The translations under genes were made by a program, and so were the position numbers. 64,000 bases of DNA from Pseudomonas vancouverensis (lineage in GTDB: Bacteria > Pseudomonadota > Gammaproteobacteria > Pseudomonadales > Pseudomonadaceae). This document shows, piece by piece, positions 25,801 through 33,519 of the stretch. Each line of letters starts with the position of its first letter. Position 1 is the stretch's first letter. Location: contig NZ_RRZK01000023.1 of the NCBI RefSeq assembly GCF_004348895.1, forward strand, positions 1-64,000, given 5' to 3'. The notes under the pieces were generated by a model. That model was not told where the DNA came from, ran no database searches, and worked only from the letters and a program-made list of their open reading frames with translations.

Positions 25801-27697
25801 TTGCCCCACTGGCTGACAATGCCAGGGAAAATACGTCCGGAAAGAAGCCGTTAAACGCCCCTCGCTGCAGGCGTAAAGGGCTATCGAGTACTGTTTTGAT
25901 CAGGGACTGTTCCGCTTCACCCAGGCTACGTGTGGCGGCGCGCAGCGTCAGCTCACTGCGCAATGCGATAGAAAAAATATGGGCGAAATTCGATTGCAAA
26001 GCGGTCAAGGACGAGTCGACGACACGCTGTGCTTCCTCAGTGGTCCGGGTTGTCGCGGGAATGTCCGGGTGCACTGCCAGGCGTTGCTGCATAGCCTGCT
26101 CAAGGGTGTTGAGCTGCCTCAACTGATCCTTCGCCACTTCGGCCCTTACCGTGGCGGGTTGAGCGCTCCAGCGCGGATCGGCGCGGGTGCTCCAGCGTCC
26201 TGCGGCATCAGCCGCCAGCAACCGATCATCGAGCAGTCCCCTGACATCCAGCGCCTTGTCGAATAGGGCATGTGGTTCGAGAGTGCCTTCACTTTCCCGG
26301 TAGCGATTCAAGGCGAAGCTCAAATTGCGCAATTGTTTGTCGAGTATGTCGGCCATCAACCGCTCAAACACCGGCCGACCCGTCGGTACACCGACAATGA
26401 TTCGTTCGTCTGGCTCCAATGACAGAAAAGTCCCGCGTTCGTCCAGGGACATGAAGTTGAGCAATGTGTCTTCATGGCCTTCTGTCTTCATCATCTGCAG
26501 CACGAGCTTGCGCACGGTGGGCAGGTCGCTGGCGGCTTCGACGCCCTTGGACTGCGTGTACAGAAAACCGAGTGAGTCCGCACTGCCGATCATCAAGGTC
26601 GAAGCCAGTTCGACATGGTGTTTGAAGGGCGCGCTGACGCGGACTTTTTCGATGCGCTGCGAATCGTTCGCGGCAGGCGCCAGGCTGACCTTCATCAGGG
26701 TCAGGTACTCGGTAGTCGTTAATGTTTTTTTCTGGCGCTTGAGGAGCAGGTCAAGACAAAAGGTATCGTGCAGGCTTTCGCAAACGAACGCCTCGCGTGA
26801 CAGCCCCAGGCTCATCGGGCTGTTCCAGAAGGTTTCCAGCAGACTTTGCAGGTGAGGCGTGAAACTGTTGGCGATTTCAGTGACGGCACTTTCCCAGGCC
26901 TGGTTATCGGCCTCGCTGCTCATACCGTGGGACGGGTGGGTAAAACGGCGGGAATCACCCTCAGGCCATTGACCGGTCAAGTAATACTGCAGCAGGGCTT
27001 CGCTCAAGGACAGCGAGGACCTTATTTGCTGACCCCGGGTGCCATCCAGACCTGTGGGGCTATGGATCAGGATCTCCAGGCGAGTCAGGCGCTGGTCCAG
27101 TTTGGGAAAACGCCTGAGCAATGCGTTTTTCAGCGTCTCATCCAGCATCCCTTGCAGCGATGGGGTCTTGAGCAGTTCGCCCAGCATCGTCATGTCGTTC
27201 TGTGCCTGGTTGAGTTTCAGCGTCTGTTCCTGATCCTCGAACACGGCCCCAACGATGTCCTGTGTGGAAATGTCGGGCTCGGCGATCGCCAGCGCTGCAT
27301 GACGCTGTTCGATGGAGAGATAGCGCAGCAGTTCACGCTTGCCGGTGTCCTCTTTGAGCCACCCCTGAAGCTTGCTGGTGAGATCGTCCAGGTCGGCGAG
27401 TTTGGTCAGCCCCTTCCAGGGCGTGTAGAGGGTGACTTCGCCATTGCCGGCCCGGCTCATGGCAAAGGCACCCGCCAGCGGAATGTCGGTCTTGCCTGGA
27501 TTGTCGAGCAATAGGCGTTTGGCATGCATGGGTTTTTTGGCGCCCGTGCGTGCAGCATGGGTGGCCAGGTAGACATTCTTCAACCAGACAAGATCGTCCA
27601 TCGTCAGGCTCAGAGCCTTTTCGCGGTCGCCGGGCTGTTTGCCGGCGGATGCACGTTCTGCCTCATCAAAGAAGTACGGTAGAGGAGAGGTATCCAT
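22859..27697 (-). CDS. Giant DUF6543/dermonecrotic-toxin-family protein with aspzincin-like C-terminal protease site
   Basis: A 1612-residue protein without signal peptide. The part around 780-850 (LPAWLAKTSIKELSLHKELL, then DYLSGIDALA and DPDQVSIQI) resembles the DUF6543 domain of large Pseudomonas toxins related to dermonecrotic toxin and Mcf/FitD. A module with L-TP-G and a following leucine-rich helix occurs at about 85-130, 658-700 and 1012-1058. The segment GKVYPVIKRGIWWRIGD is typical of these toxins near the C-terminal third. At 1482-1486 there is HELSH, followed by GAEDIAY at 1490-1496. This resembles the HExxH plus GTxDxxY site of aspzincin (M35) proteases, with Asp1493 as third zinc ligand. 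It ends 110 bases before the FecR-type gene on the same strand. No transporter, chaperone or immunity gene is seen next to it. Export route and target are unknown. Confidence 0.85.
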   Translation of the reverse strand: MDTSPLPYFFDEAERASAGKQPGDREKALSLTMDDLVWLKNVYLATHAARTGAKKPMHAKRLLLDNPGKTDIPLAGAFAMSRAGNGEVTLYTPWKGLTKLADLDDLTSKLQGWLKEDTGKRELLRYLSIEQRHAALAIAEPDISTQDIVGAVFEDQEQTLKLNQAQNDMTMLGELLKTPSLQGMLDETLKNALLRRFPKLDQRLTRLEILIHSPTGLDGTRGQQIRSSLSLSEALLQYYLTGQWPEGDSRRFTHPSHGMSSEADNQAWESAVTEIANSFTPHLQSLLETFWNSPMSLGLSREAFVCESLHDTFCLDLLLKRQKKTLTTTEYLTLMKVSLAPAANDSQRIEKVRVSAPFKHHVELASTLMIGSADSLGFLYTQSKGVEAASDLPTVRKLVLQMMKTEGHEDTLLNFMSLDERGTFLSLEPDERIIVGVPTGRPVFERLMADILDKQLRNLSFALNRYRESEGTLEPHALFDKALDVRGLLDDRLLAADAAGRWSTRADPRWSAQPATVRAEVAKDQLRQLNTLEQAMQQRLAVHPDIPATTRTTEEAQRVVDSSLTALQSNFAHIFSIALRSELTLRAATRSLGEAEQSLIKTVLDSPLRLQRGAFNGFFPDVFSLALSASGATTALKLASCFVVTERGGLDPRHSGKAILWTPAFGYEVFNALSPLLTELNQRIKDPAQRLTLLENLGRCERLPGRSYALAPLQRIDGHFIDEVQKNHVLLDRVSVTRALASKIAPAPLANLLKLVALRLPLTGLSRATDIALAITTQQKLPAWLAKTSIKELSLHKELLEQYLDHVKDDQDYLSGIDALARTAHQALTQQLKTDALDIDPDQVSIQISAGPTSAASSQTLTDFALNHLDGLDQAHFSLVSLNTNVIPEKMDQSYVKGLVRNLKLGEQQQKKLNEALADTPANAARRTRFYGQLPWQLMHFAHSEKLQERLSETGFDLVRQIMDMPDGIARSTLEGASAIIRPLEFTGSKSGEIIKVPGVYLIGSSASGSTGQVLLAPYSPRHGLKEYDDEQQLLTELKTRESLWDWVLMNLPFTERVMLEYRMALRQNRVARDTQSTTDASDSVALVSRPIQGNALKHLFNDNVALLGRLLGCQSDPRRKSEWATIKEVLGEDLHAAYSFLMGKLAYPLTVWRSYRDIKQSAEDLQTHKWRAAIMAFISGIAQLASLRQSLPPTLTSASSPGLPTPVPANTREKWQDIHITAPDRTSLSRHESHDVELRSLTHDSTLGLYSHSTGKKRYAAVEGKVYPVIKRGIWWRIGDADSHGPRITANTSTQWHLAEDTPTARYCLLRRLDTLFTVWDGMFVDALGMPRIRHLYPQKARKIEEALDLATSYAWNSFQNLQLLKTSTGVITPVHQLIMDFADLPQVLPAHVAKLERVVGDLLTALLEPTLRKTNSSRIAVGRVIDDPLGTFAFTVPKDLQRRIYLAERFFSPRFDYYRPHLTDSAFPISTHARATTIIHELSHIACGAEDIAYLDSGRPFPDLIGTASTIATDLKTELEALQDTALSIRTPYTELFMDYDPDTGAWIEPEIDSPAAKLVLSLTGEDNLSGARTSFKKNPMIRLDVKLANADSVAWLITRLGRHLHTTTP

Positions 27698-27923
27698 GGT
27701 CTTTCCTTATTAAGGACGATCAAGCTGATCGCCGTGGTCAGGTCGGGGGAAAAACCATAAGAACAATGCGCTGGGCGAGTGCGGTACATATTGCTTGCCG
27801 GGCGAACTTTCGAGGCTTGACAGAACTCGGGTATAAAAGTGCTTAATCGATGAGTTTTACCGGTTGCTCCGCAACCTCGTTTCAAACTGTTGCCCGTACT
27901 TAATAATAAAACTGGAGCTTCAG

Positions 27924-28964
27924 ATGACCGCATCGCCTGAAATGGCAGTCAGTTCGGCCAAACACACGCTCGATTTCGACGCCCTCGTCGGGTTGCTCGA
28001 ACAGATTTTCGTCCGGCACGGCACCTCTGCCGATGTCGCCAGGACCCTGGCGCTGAACTGTGCCGGCGCCGAGCGCGATGGCGCCCACAGCCATGGGGTA
28101 TTCCGGATTCCCGGTTATGTTTCCACGTTGAACAGTGGCTGGGTCGACGGCCAGGCCGTGCCTCTCGTCGAAGACGTGGCCTCGGGTTTTGTCCGGGTCG
28201 ATGCCGGCAACGGTTTTGCCCAGCCGGCCCTGGCGGCGGCGCGTGGATTACTGGTGGAAAAGGCCCGCAACGCGGGTATTGCCGTGCTGGCGATTCGCAA
28301 TTCGCACCATTTCGCCGCCTTGTGGCCGGATGTCGAACCTTTTGCCTATGAGGGCCTGGTGGCGTTGAGCGTGGTCAACAGCATGACCTGCGTGGTGCCC
28401 CATGGCGCCGATCGCCCCTTGTTCGGCACCAACCCGATTGCCTTTGCCGCGCCTAAAGCTGATGGCGAGCCGATTGTCTTTGACCTCGCGACCAGTGCCA
28501 TTGCCCACGGTGACGTACAAATCGCCGCGCGCAAGGGCGAGCGTTTGCCCGAAGGCATGGGCGTGGACAGCCTCGGCCAGCCAACCACGGACCCCAAGGC
28601 GATTTTGGAAGGCGGTGCGTTGTTGCCTTTTGGCGGTCACAAAGGCTCGGCGCTGTCGATGATGGTGGAGTTGCTGGCGGCGGCGCTCACGGGTGGCAAC
28701 TTCTCCTTCGAGTTCGACTGGAAGAACCATCCCGGCGCCAAGACACCCTGGACTGGTCAGTTGCTGATCGTGATCGACCCGAGCAAAGCCGCTGGGCAAG
28801 GCTTTGCCGAGCGCAGCAAGGAACTGGTGCGGCAGATGCACAGCGTGGGGTTGAAGCGTTTGCCCGGAGATCGTCGACATCACCAGCGAGCCAGGTCCCA
28901 AGCTGAAGGTATTGCGCTGGATGCACAGACGCTGGCGAACTTGCGTGAACTGGCGGGGATCTGA
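27924..28964 (+). CDS. dpkA: Delta1-piperideine-2-carboxylate / delta1-pyrroline-2-carboxylate reductase
   Basis: NADPH-dependent reductase of the malate/L-sulfolactate dehydrogenase-like family, 346 residues. It reduces cyclic imines from D-lysine and D-proline to L-pipecolate and L-proline. Family blocks: GAERDGAHSHGVFRIPGYVS, IRNSHHFAALWPDVEPFA with the conserved His pair, VNSMTCVVPHGADRPLFGTN, FDLATSAIAHGDVQIAARKG and LLPFGGHKGSALSMMVELLA. These match DpkA of P. syringae and P. putida closely. GGAG lies 6 bases before the ATG at 27924; the longer frame to 27864 has no such signal. It is divergent from the giant toxin and followed by a palindromic REP. Confidence 0.9.
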   Translation: MTASPEMAVSSAKHTLDFDALVGLLEQIFVRHGTSADVARTLALNCAGAERDGAHSHGVFRIPGYVSTLNSGWVDGQAVPLVEDVASGFVRVDAGNGFAQPALAAARGLLVEKARNAGIAVLAIRNSHHFAALWPDVEPFAYEGLVALSVVNSMTCVVPHGADRPLFGTNPIAFAAPKADGEPIVFDLATSAIAHGDVQIAARKGERLPEGMGVDSLGQPTTDPKAILEGGALLPFGGHKGSALSMMVELLAAALTGGNFSFEFDWKNHPGAKTPWTGQLLIVIDPSKAAGQGFAERSKELVRQMHSVGLKRLPGDRRHHQRARSQAEGIALDAQTLANLRELAGI

Positions 28965-28980
28965 GCAGATTGCCTTGGAC

Positions 28981-29010
28981 CTGCAGGAGCGAGCCGGCTC
29001 GCTCCTGCAG
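28981..29010. repeat. Single REP palindrome
   Basis: A perfect 30-base palindrome with half-site CTGCAGGAGCGAGCC, between the convergent dpkA and DUF883 genes. It shares the GGAGCGAGC core with the REPINs of this window and may also act as a terminator stem. Confidence 0.8.
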
Positions 29011-29024
29011 GGGGCAGGGAGAGC

Positions 29025-29342
29025 TTAGCGACGACCGAGCAACAACCCCACCACCAGGCCAAACCCGGCGGACACGGCCACGGTCTGCCATGGATGCCCG
29101 CCAATGTAGGTTTCGGTAGCCTCCACCGCCGGTTTGGTCCGGTCACGCACGCTGCTGACTGAATCCCGTGCCTGCTGCAGTTTCTGGGCGATTTGCCCGC
29201 GAAGGGTTTCTGCTTCTTCTCCCACCAGGGATGCACTGCTGTTGAGCAGCTTTTCCGATTCCTCGATCAACGTCTGAAGCTCACTGAATGCCAGATCCTT
29301 GATTTGATCTTCGGCAGCTTGCGCGGCGCTTTTGCGGGCCAT
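29025..29342 (-). CDS. DUF883 (ElaB/YqjD-type) ribosome/inner-membrane protein
   Basis: A 105-residue protein with an amphipathic, acidic helical part (about 12-75, including LQTLIEESEKLLNSSASLVG) and a C-terminal membrane anchor containing HPWQTVAVSAGFGLVVGLLL. It ends in two arginines, GRR. This is the DUF883 layout of ElaB/YqjD, tail-anchored proteins that associate with ribosomes in stationary phase in E. coli. AAGGAG lies 7 bases before the ATG at 29342. The gene is monocistronic and convergent with dpkA. Confidence 0.88.
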   Translation of the reverse strand: MARKSAAQAAEDQIKDLAFSELQTLIEESEKLLNSSASLVGEEAETLRGQIAQKLQQARDSVSSVRDRTKPAVEATETYIGGHPWQTVAVSAGFGLVVGLLLGRR

Positions 29343-29508
29343 TGACGTACTCCTTGCAGGTAAGTGGACAGTGAACAATGGAGTCTGCGGCTGTCGGAAA
29401 AGTTGCAGCTAATTTGCCTTGTGTGGGCATCTATCCGAAAAACTGGCGCAGGACGTTTCGTCCTACAGTGTAAGATGTCGCCTATTTTACGCAGCAGGAA
29501 TTTCCCCC

Positions 29509-29763
29509 ATGAGTTTCAATCTGGCCGACAAGTCCCTTGCCGAGCGCGCGGCGCTTGAAGACGAAAAATCCCGTCTGTTCGAACTCTGGCAAAACAACCT
29601 GGGCAAAGCCAAGGGCGAAGCGGCGCGGCTGTTCGGCGAACGTTCCAAGCGCAAAGGCAAATGGGCTGAATGGGTGCGCGCCGAACTGGACGGCATGTCG
29701 CCCCCGGAATTCGCCAACATGGTGCGCAGTGAAGTCAATCGACTGATGGCGGCCAACAAGTAA
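29509..29763 (+). CDS. Conserved small hypothetical protein, 84 residues
   Basis: A basic, helical protein of 84 residues with no signal or membrane segment. It contains GERSKRKGKWAEWVRAELDG and ends EVNRLMAANK. AGGA lies 9 bases before the ATG. The composition (many Lys/Arg, Trp pair) suggests a nucleic-acid or ribosome-associated protein, but no family is recognised. It converges with the LysR gene, with 8 bases between stops. Confidence 0.7.
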   Translation: MSFNLADKSLAERAALEDEKSRLFELWQNNLGKAKGEAARLFGERSKRKGKWAEWVRAELDGMSPPEFANMVRSEVNRLMAANK

Positions 29764-29771
29764 ACCGCCCG

Positions 29772-30680
29772 TTAGGCGAAGCACCGCACGATGGCTTCGC
29801 GCACTTTGACCACCACCGGATCGAGCTGCGTGCTGGTGCGCCAGCCCAGTTCAATCGGGTAACGCGGCAAGTCCAGAGGGCAGGGCAGCAGTGCCAGCCC
29901 GCTGAGTGCCGCGGTGCTTTGCGCGGCATGCGCCGGGATGGTTGCCACCGCCTGACTGCCCTTGAGCAAATGCGGCAGCGCGGCGAAGTGCGTGGTCGAG
30001 GCACACACTCGTCGGCTCAGTCCCAAGGCCGCCAAGCCTTCATCGGTGATGCCGATGAACCCGCCGGAAGACACCAGAATGTGTTCACGGGCGACAAACT
30101 CTTCCAGGCTGATGGTCTGCTGATCCACACCCAGGCTCGACGGATCCACCAGGCACAAATATCCCCCTTCACCCAACACTTGCCGACTGAGCAGGCGCTC
30201 GGCAAATCCACCTGCGGTGATCGCCAGGTCGATGCTGCGCTCCATCAGCGCCTGGGCGACGATCTGGCTGTGGGTTTGCCGGAAGATCAGTCTCAGCTTC
30301 GGTGCGCAATGGGCAATTTCGTCGATCAAACGACGTCCGTAGGCAATCTCGAAATCATCCGACAAACCCACGGTGACCGACCGCCCCTCGTAGTGGTGGG
30401 CGGCGGGATCGACCATCGCCAGGCTTTGTCGGCACTTGTTTAGCGCCTCGCTGACCACAGGTTTGAGCTGGTTGGCCTTGAGCGAGGGCGCCAGGCCGCG
30501 ACCGGTGCGTACGAACAGCTGATCGCCATATACCTCACGCAGTCGCCGCAAGGCTGCACTCACCGCCGATTGCGTCACGCCCAGGCGCAGCGCGGCGCGG
30601 CTGGCGCTGGATTCTTCGTGTAACGCTTCGAAGACTTTGAGCAGGTTGAGGTCCATGTCGGCGATATTCATAAGAGTCAT
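29772..30680 (-). CDS. LysR-family regulator, divergent from nitrilase
   Basis: A 302-residue LysR protein. The DNA-binding part is DMDLNLLKVFEALHEESSAS with HTH RAALRLGVTQSAVSAALRRL. It is of the NodD/NahR-like subgroup in wording (D-NLL-VF-AL--E-S--RAA--L--TQ-A-S-AL-RLR). The effector domain starts near 95 (RSVTVGLSDDFEI). Three ATG codons at 30680, 30671 and 30656 are possible starts; none has a strong Shine-Dalgarno. It is 84 bases from the nitrilase start on the opposite strand and is the likely regulator of that gene. Confidence 0.88.
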   Translation of the reverse strand: MTLMNIADMDLNLLKVFEALHEESSASRAALRLGVTQSAVSAALRRLREVYGDQLFVRTGRGLAPSLKANQLKPVVSEALNKCRQSLAMVDPAAHHYEGRSVTVGLSDDFEIAYGRRLIDEIAHCAPKLRLIFRQTHSQIVAQALMERSIDLAITAGGFAERLLSRQVLGEGGYLCLVDPSSLGVDQQTISLEEFVAREHILVSSGGFIGITDEGLAALGLSRRVCASTTHFAALPHLLKGSQAVATIPAHAAQSTAALSGLALLPCPLDLPRYPIELGWRTSTQLDPVVVKVREAIVRCFA

Positions 30681-30764
30681 ATCTGTTAGCAGTCAATCGG
30701 TCTTTATTCATGATTGCGTGACGCCGGACAATGAGCAATACCTGAAGCCAAAGGAGACTCTGAA

Positions 30765-31688
30765 ATGCCCAAGTCAATCGTTGCAGCCCTGCAAATCGGC
30801 GCCTTGCCCGGCGGCAAGGGCGAAACCCTGGAACAGATCCTGTCCTATGAAAACGCGATCATCGAATCCGGAGCCGGCCTGGTGGTGATGCCCGAGGCGC
30901 TGCTGGGTGGCTACCCGAAAGGCGAGGGTTTCGGCACTCAGCTGGGGTATCGCCTGCCGGAAGGACGCGAAGCCTTTGCGCGATACTTCGCCAATGCGAT
31001 TGATGTGCCCGGTGTGGAAACCGAGGCGTTGGCCGACCTGTCGGCACGCACCGGGGCCAATCTGGTGATCGGCGTGATCGAGCGTGCCGGCAGCACCCTG
31101 TATTGCACGGCCTTGTACTTCGACCCGGAGGCGGGACTCGTCGGCAAACACCGCAAACTGATGCCGACCGGCACCGAACGGCTGATCTGGGGCAAGGGCG
31201 ATGGTTCGACCCTGCCGGTGATCGACAGCCAGGTCGGGCGTATAGGCGCGGTGGTGTGCTGGGAAAACATGATGCCGTTGTTGCGCACGGCGATGTATGC
31301 CAAAGGCGTGCAGGTATGGTGTGCACCGACCGTGGATGAGCGCGAGATGTGGCAGGTCAGCATGCGCCATATTGCCCACGAAGGGCGTTGCTTTGTGGTC
31401 AGCGCCTGTCAGGTTCAGGCATCACCCCAGGCACTTGGGCTGGACATCGCCAACTGGCCGGCAGAACGACCACTGATTGCCGGCGGCAGTGTGATAGTCG
31501 GCCCCATGGGCGATGTGCTGGCCGGCCCATTACGCGATACGGCCGGATTGCTCTGTGCAGAAATCGACACGGACGAGTTGGTGCGGGCCCGCTATGACTA
31601 TGACGTGGTCGGCCACTACGCGCGCCCGGATGTGTTCGAACTGACAGTCGACGAACGCGCCAGACCGGGGGTGCGCTTCACCGCCTGA
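30765..31688 (+). CDS. Nitrilase
   Basis: Carbon-nitrogen hydrolase of 307 residues that converts nitriles to carboxylic acids and ammonia. The catalytic triad is visible: Glu44 in VVMPEALLGGYPKG, Lys131 in GKHRKLMPTGTER and Cys165 in GAVVCWENMMPLLRTAMYAK. The Cys-Trp-Glu-Asn context and the TGTER segment place it among true nitrilases rather than amidases or cyanide hydratases. GGAG lies upstream of the ATG. It is divergent from the LysR gene and 136 bases upstream of an acyl-CoA synthetase on the same strand. That neighbourhood suggests the acid product may be activated to a CoA thioester. Substrate range cannot be read from sequence. Confidence 0.9.
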   Translation: MPKSIVAALQIGALPGGKGETLEQILSYENAIIESGAGLVVMPEALLGGYPKGEGFGTQLGYRLPEGREAFARYFANAIDVPGVETEALADLSARTGANLVIGVIERAGSTLYCTALYFDPEAGLVGKHRKLMPTGTERLIWGKGDGSTLPVIDSQVGRIGAVVCWENMMPLLRTAMYAKGVQVWCAPTVDEREMWQVSMRHIAHEGRCFVVSACQVQASPQALGLDIANWPAERPLIAGGSVIVGPMGDVLAGPLRDTAGLLCAEIDTDELVRARYDYDVVGHYARPDVFELTVDERARPGVRFTA

Positions 31689-31824
31689 AGCCTCCCGGGC
31701 TTTGGCCAAAGCAGTCAGACAACTTGATAACTTTGACCATTGCCCGCCCACCCGCGCAGAGCGAGTATTTCCCTGTTGATGACGGTTCCCCCCAACCTAA
31801 TAAAAATACAGAGGGATTCTGGCA

Positions 31825-33504
31825 ATGCGCGATTACTTGTCTGCTACGACTCAATTCAATTACCAGCACACCGTTGACGCCGCACTCTCGGGCGACCTGG
31901 CGGCGCTCAACGCTTGTATCGAATGCTGTGACCGGCACGCTTTGCCGGGGCGCATCGCCCTGTTCTGGGAGGGTCGCGACGGTACCAGTGCGACTTACAC
32001 CTTCACTGAATTGCAAGACAAGGCTGCGCGTTTCGCCAATTTCCTGCTGGCCCAGGGCGTGAAGAAAGGCGACAAGGTCGCCGGCTTGCTGCCTCGCAAT
32101 ATCGAATTGCTGATCACCGTCTTTGCGACCTGGCGTATTGGTGCTGTCTATCAACCCATGTTTACCGCGTTCGGTCCCAAAGCCATCGAGCACCGCCTGA
32201 ACAGTTCCGGTGCCAAAGTCGTGGTCACTGATGCGGTCAATCGGCCGAAGCTCGCGGAAGTGGCCGACTGCCCGACCATCGTTACCGTCGCGGGCGCCAA
32301 GGGCCAGGGCATCGTCCGTGGCGATTACAGTTTCTGGGCTGAACTGGCCAATTTTTCCGCTGATTGCGAACCGCTGCTGCTGACCGGTGAAGATCCGTTC
32401 CTGTTGATGTTCACTTCGGGCACCACTGGCCCGTCAAAAGCGCTGTCAGTGCCGCTCAAGGCCATCGTCGCCTTCCAGAGCTACACCCGTGACGCCGTGG
32501 ACTTGCGCCCCGAAGACGCGTTCTGGAACGTCGCTGATCCGGGTTGGGCCTATGGCATCTATTTCGGCGTGACCGGACCGTTGTCCATGGGCCATCCGAT
32601 CACCTTCTACGATGGCCCCTTTACCCTCGAAAGCACCTGCCGTGTCATCAACAAGTACGGGATCACCAACCTGACCGGTTCACCGACGGCTTACCGTTTG
32701 CTGATTGCCGGCGGTGACGAGTTCGCCCGGTCGATCAAGGGCCGGTCGATCAAGGGCCGGTTGCGCATCGTCAGCAGCGCCGGCGAGCCGCTCAACCCTG
32801 AAGTGATTCGCTGGTTCGCCGATCACCTGGGTGTGGTCATCCACGATCACTACGGCCAGACCGAGCTGGGCATGGTGCTGTGCAATCACCACGGTCTGGA
32901 ACATCCGATTCACATGGGCGCTGCCGGCTTTGCTTCGCCCGGTCACCGTATCGTGGTGCTGGACGATGCGTACAACGAACTCGGCGTCGGGCAGCCGGGC
33001 ATTCTGGCCATCGACCGTAGCCAGTCGCCAATGTGCTGGTTCGCCGGTTACGACGGTGGCCCGACCAAGGCGTTCGTTGGCGAGTACTACCTGAGCGGCG
33101 ACACCGTTGAATGGAACCCCGATGGCAGTATCAGTTTTGTCGGCCGCAGTGACGATGTGATCACCACTTCCGGTTACCGGGTCGGCCCGTTCGACGTGGA
33201 AAGCGCCTTGATCGAGCACCCGGCTGTGGTCGAAGCGGCGGTGATCGGCAAGCCGGATCCGGAGCGTACCGAACTGGTCAAGGCGTTCGTCGTGCTCAGT
33301 GCCCAGTACCGCGCGGAGCCTGCGTTGGCCGAGGAATTGCGCCAGCACGTGCGCAAGCGCCTGGCGGCGCATGCCTACCCCCGTGAAATCGAATTTGTCA
33401 GCGAGTTGCCGAAAACCCCAAGCGGCAAATTGCAGCGCTTTATCTTGCGCAACCAGGAAATCGCCAAGGCTCAAGAGGCCGCGGCCAAGAACGCTACAGC
33501 TTGA
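31825..33504 (+). CDS. AMP-forming acyl-CoA synthetase (short/medium chain)
   Basis: ATP-dependent acid:CoA ligase of 559 residues. The P-loop is LLMFTSGTTGPSKALSVPLK, the A5 motif is near HDHYGQTELGM, A7/A8 is YLSGDTVEWNPDGSISFVGR followed by DDVITTSGYRVGPFDVESAL, and the acylation-dependent lysine lies in PKTPSGKLQRF. This matches the acetyl-/propionyl-CoA-synthetase-like group used for branched short acids in Pseudomonas, next to the same genes as here (PA2555 neighbourhood in PAO1). A 15-base in-frame tandem duplication adds five residues (RSIKG twice) before the motif IVSSAGEPLNPE. It is the first gene of a run of five catabolic genes. Confidence 0.9.
   Translation: MRDYLSATTQFNYQHTVDAALSGDLAALNACIECCDRHALPGRIALFWEGRDGTSATYTFTELQDKAARFANFLLAQGVKKGDKVAGLLPRNIELLITVFATWRIGAVYQPMFTAFGPKAIEHRLNSSGAKVVVTDAVNRPKLAEVADCPTIVTVAGAKGQGIVRGDYSFWAELANFSADCEPLLLTGEDPFLLMFTSGTTGPSKALSVPLKAIVAFQSYTRDAVDLRPEDAFWNVADPGWAYGIYFGVTGPLSMGHPITFYDGPFTLESTCRVINKYGITNLTGSPTAYRLLIAGGDEFARSIKGRSIKGRLRIVSSAGEPLNPEVIRWFADHLGVVIHDHYGQTELGMVLCNHHGLEHPIHMGAAGFASPGHRIVVLDDAYNELGVGQPGILAIDRSQSPMCWFAGYDGGPTKAFVGEYYLSGDTVEWNPDGSISFVGRSDDVITTSGYRVGPFDVESALIEHPAVVEAAVIGKPDPERTELVKAFVVLSAQYRAEPALAEELRQHVRKRLAAHAYPREIEFVSELPKTPSGKLQRFILRNQEIAKAQEAAAKNATA
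32728..32757 (+). repeat. 15-bp tandem duplication inside synthetase gene
   Basis: The unit CGGTCGATCAAGGGC occurs twice head to tail, giving RSIKGRSIKGR in the protein. The frame is kept. The position is a loop before the conserved GEP motif of the adenylation domain. Confidence 0.9.
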
Positions 33505-33519
33505 ATCGAAGGAAACAAC

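Noticed and set aside
22859..27697. Giant toxin read as an RHS or Tc-type toxin
   Set aside because: No YD repeats and no DPxGH boundary are present; the DUF6543-like segment and the HELSH site point to a different family.
27817..27847. TTGACA upstream of dpkA as a strong sigma-70 promoter
   Set aside because: No good -10 hexamer lies 16-18 bases downstream; the nearest match, CTTAAT, is 19 bases away. A promoter there remains possible but unsupported.
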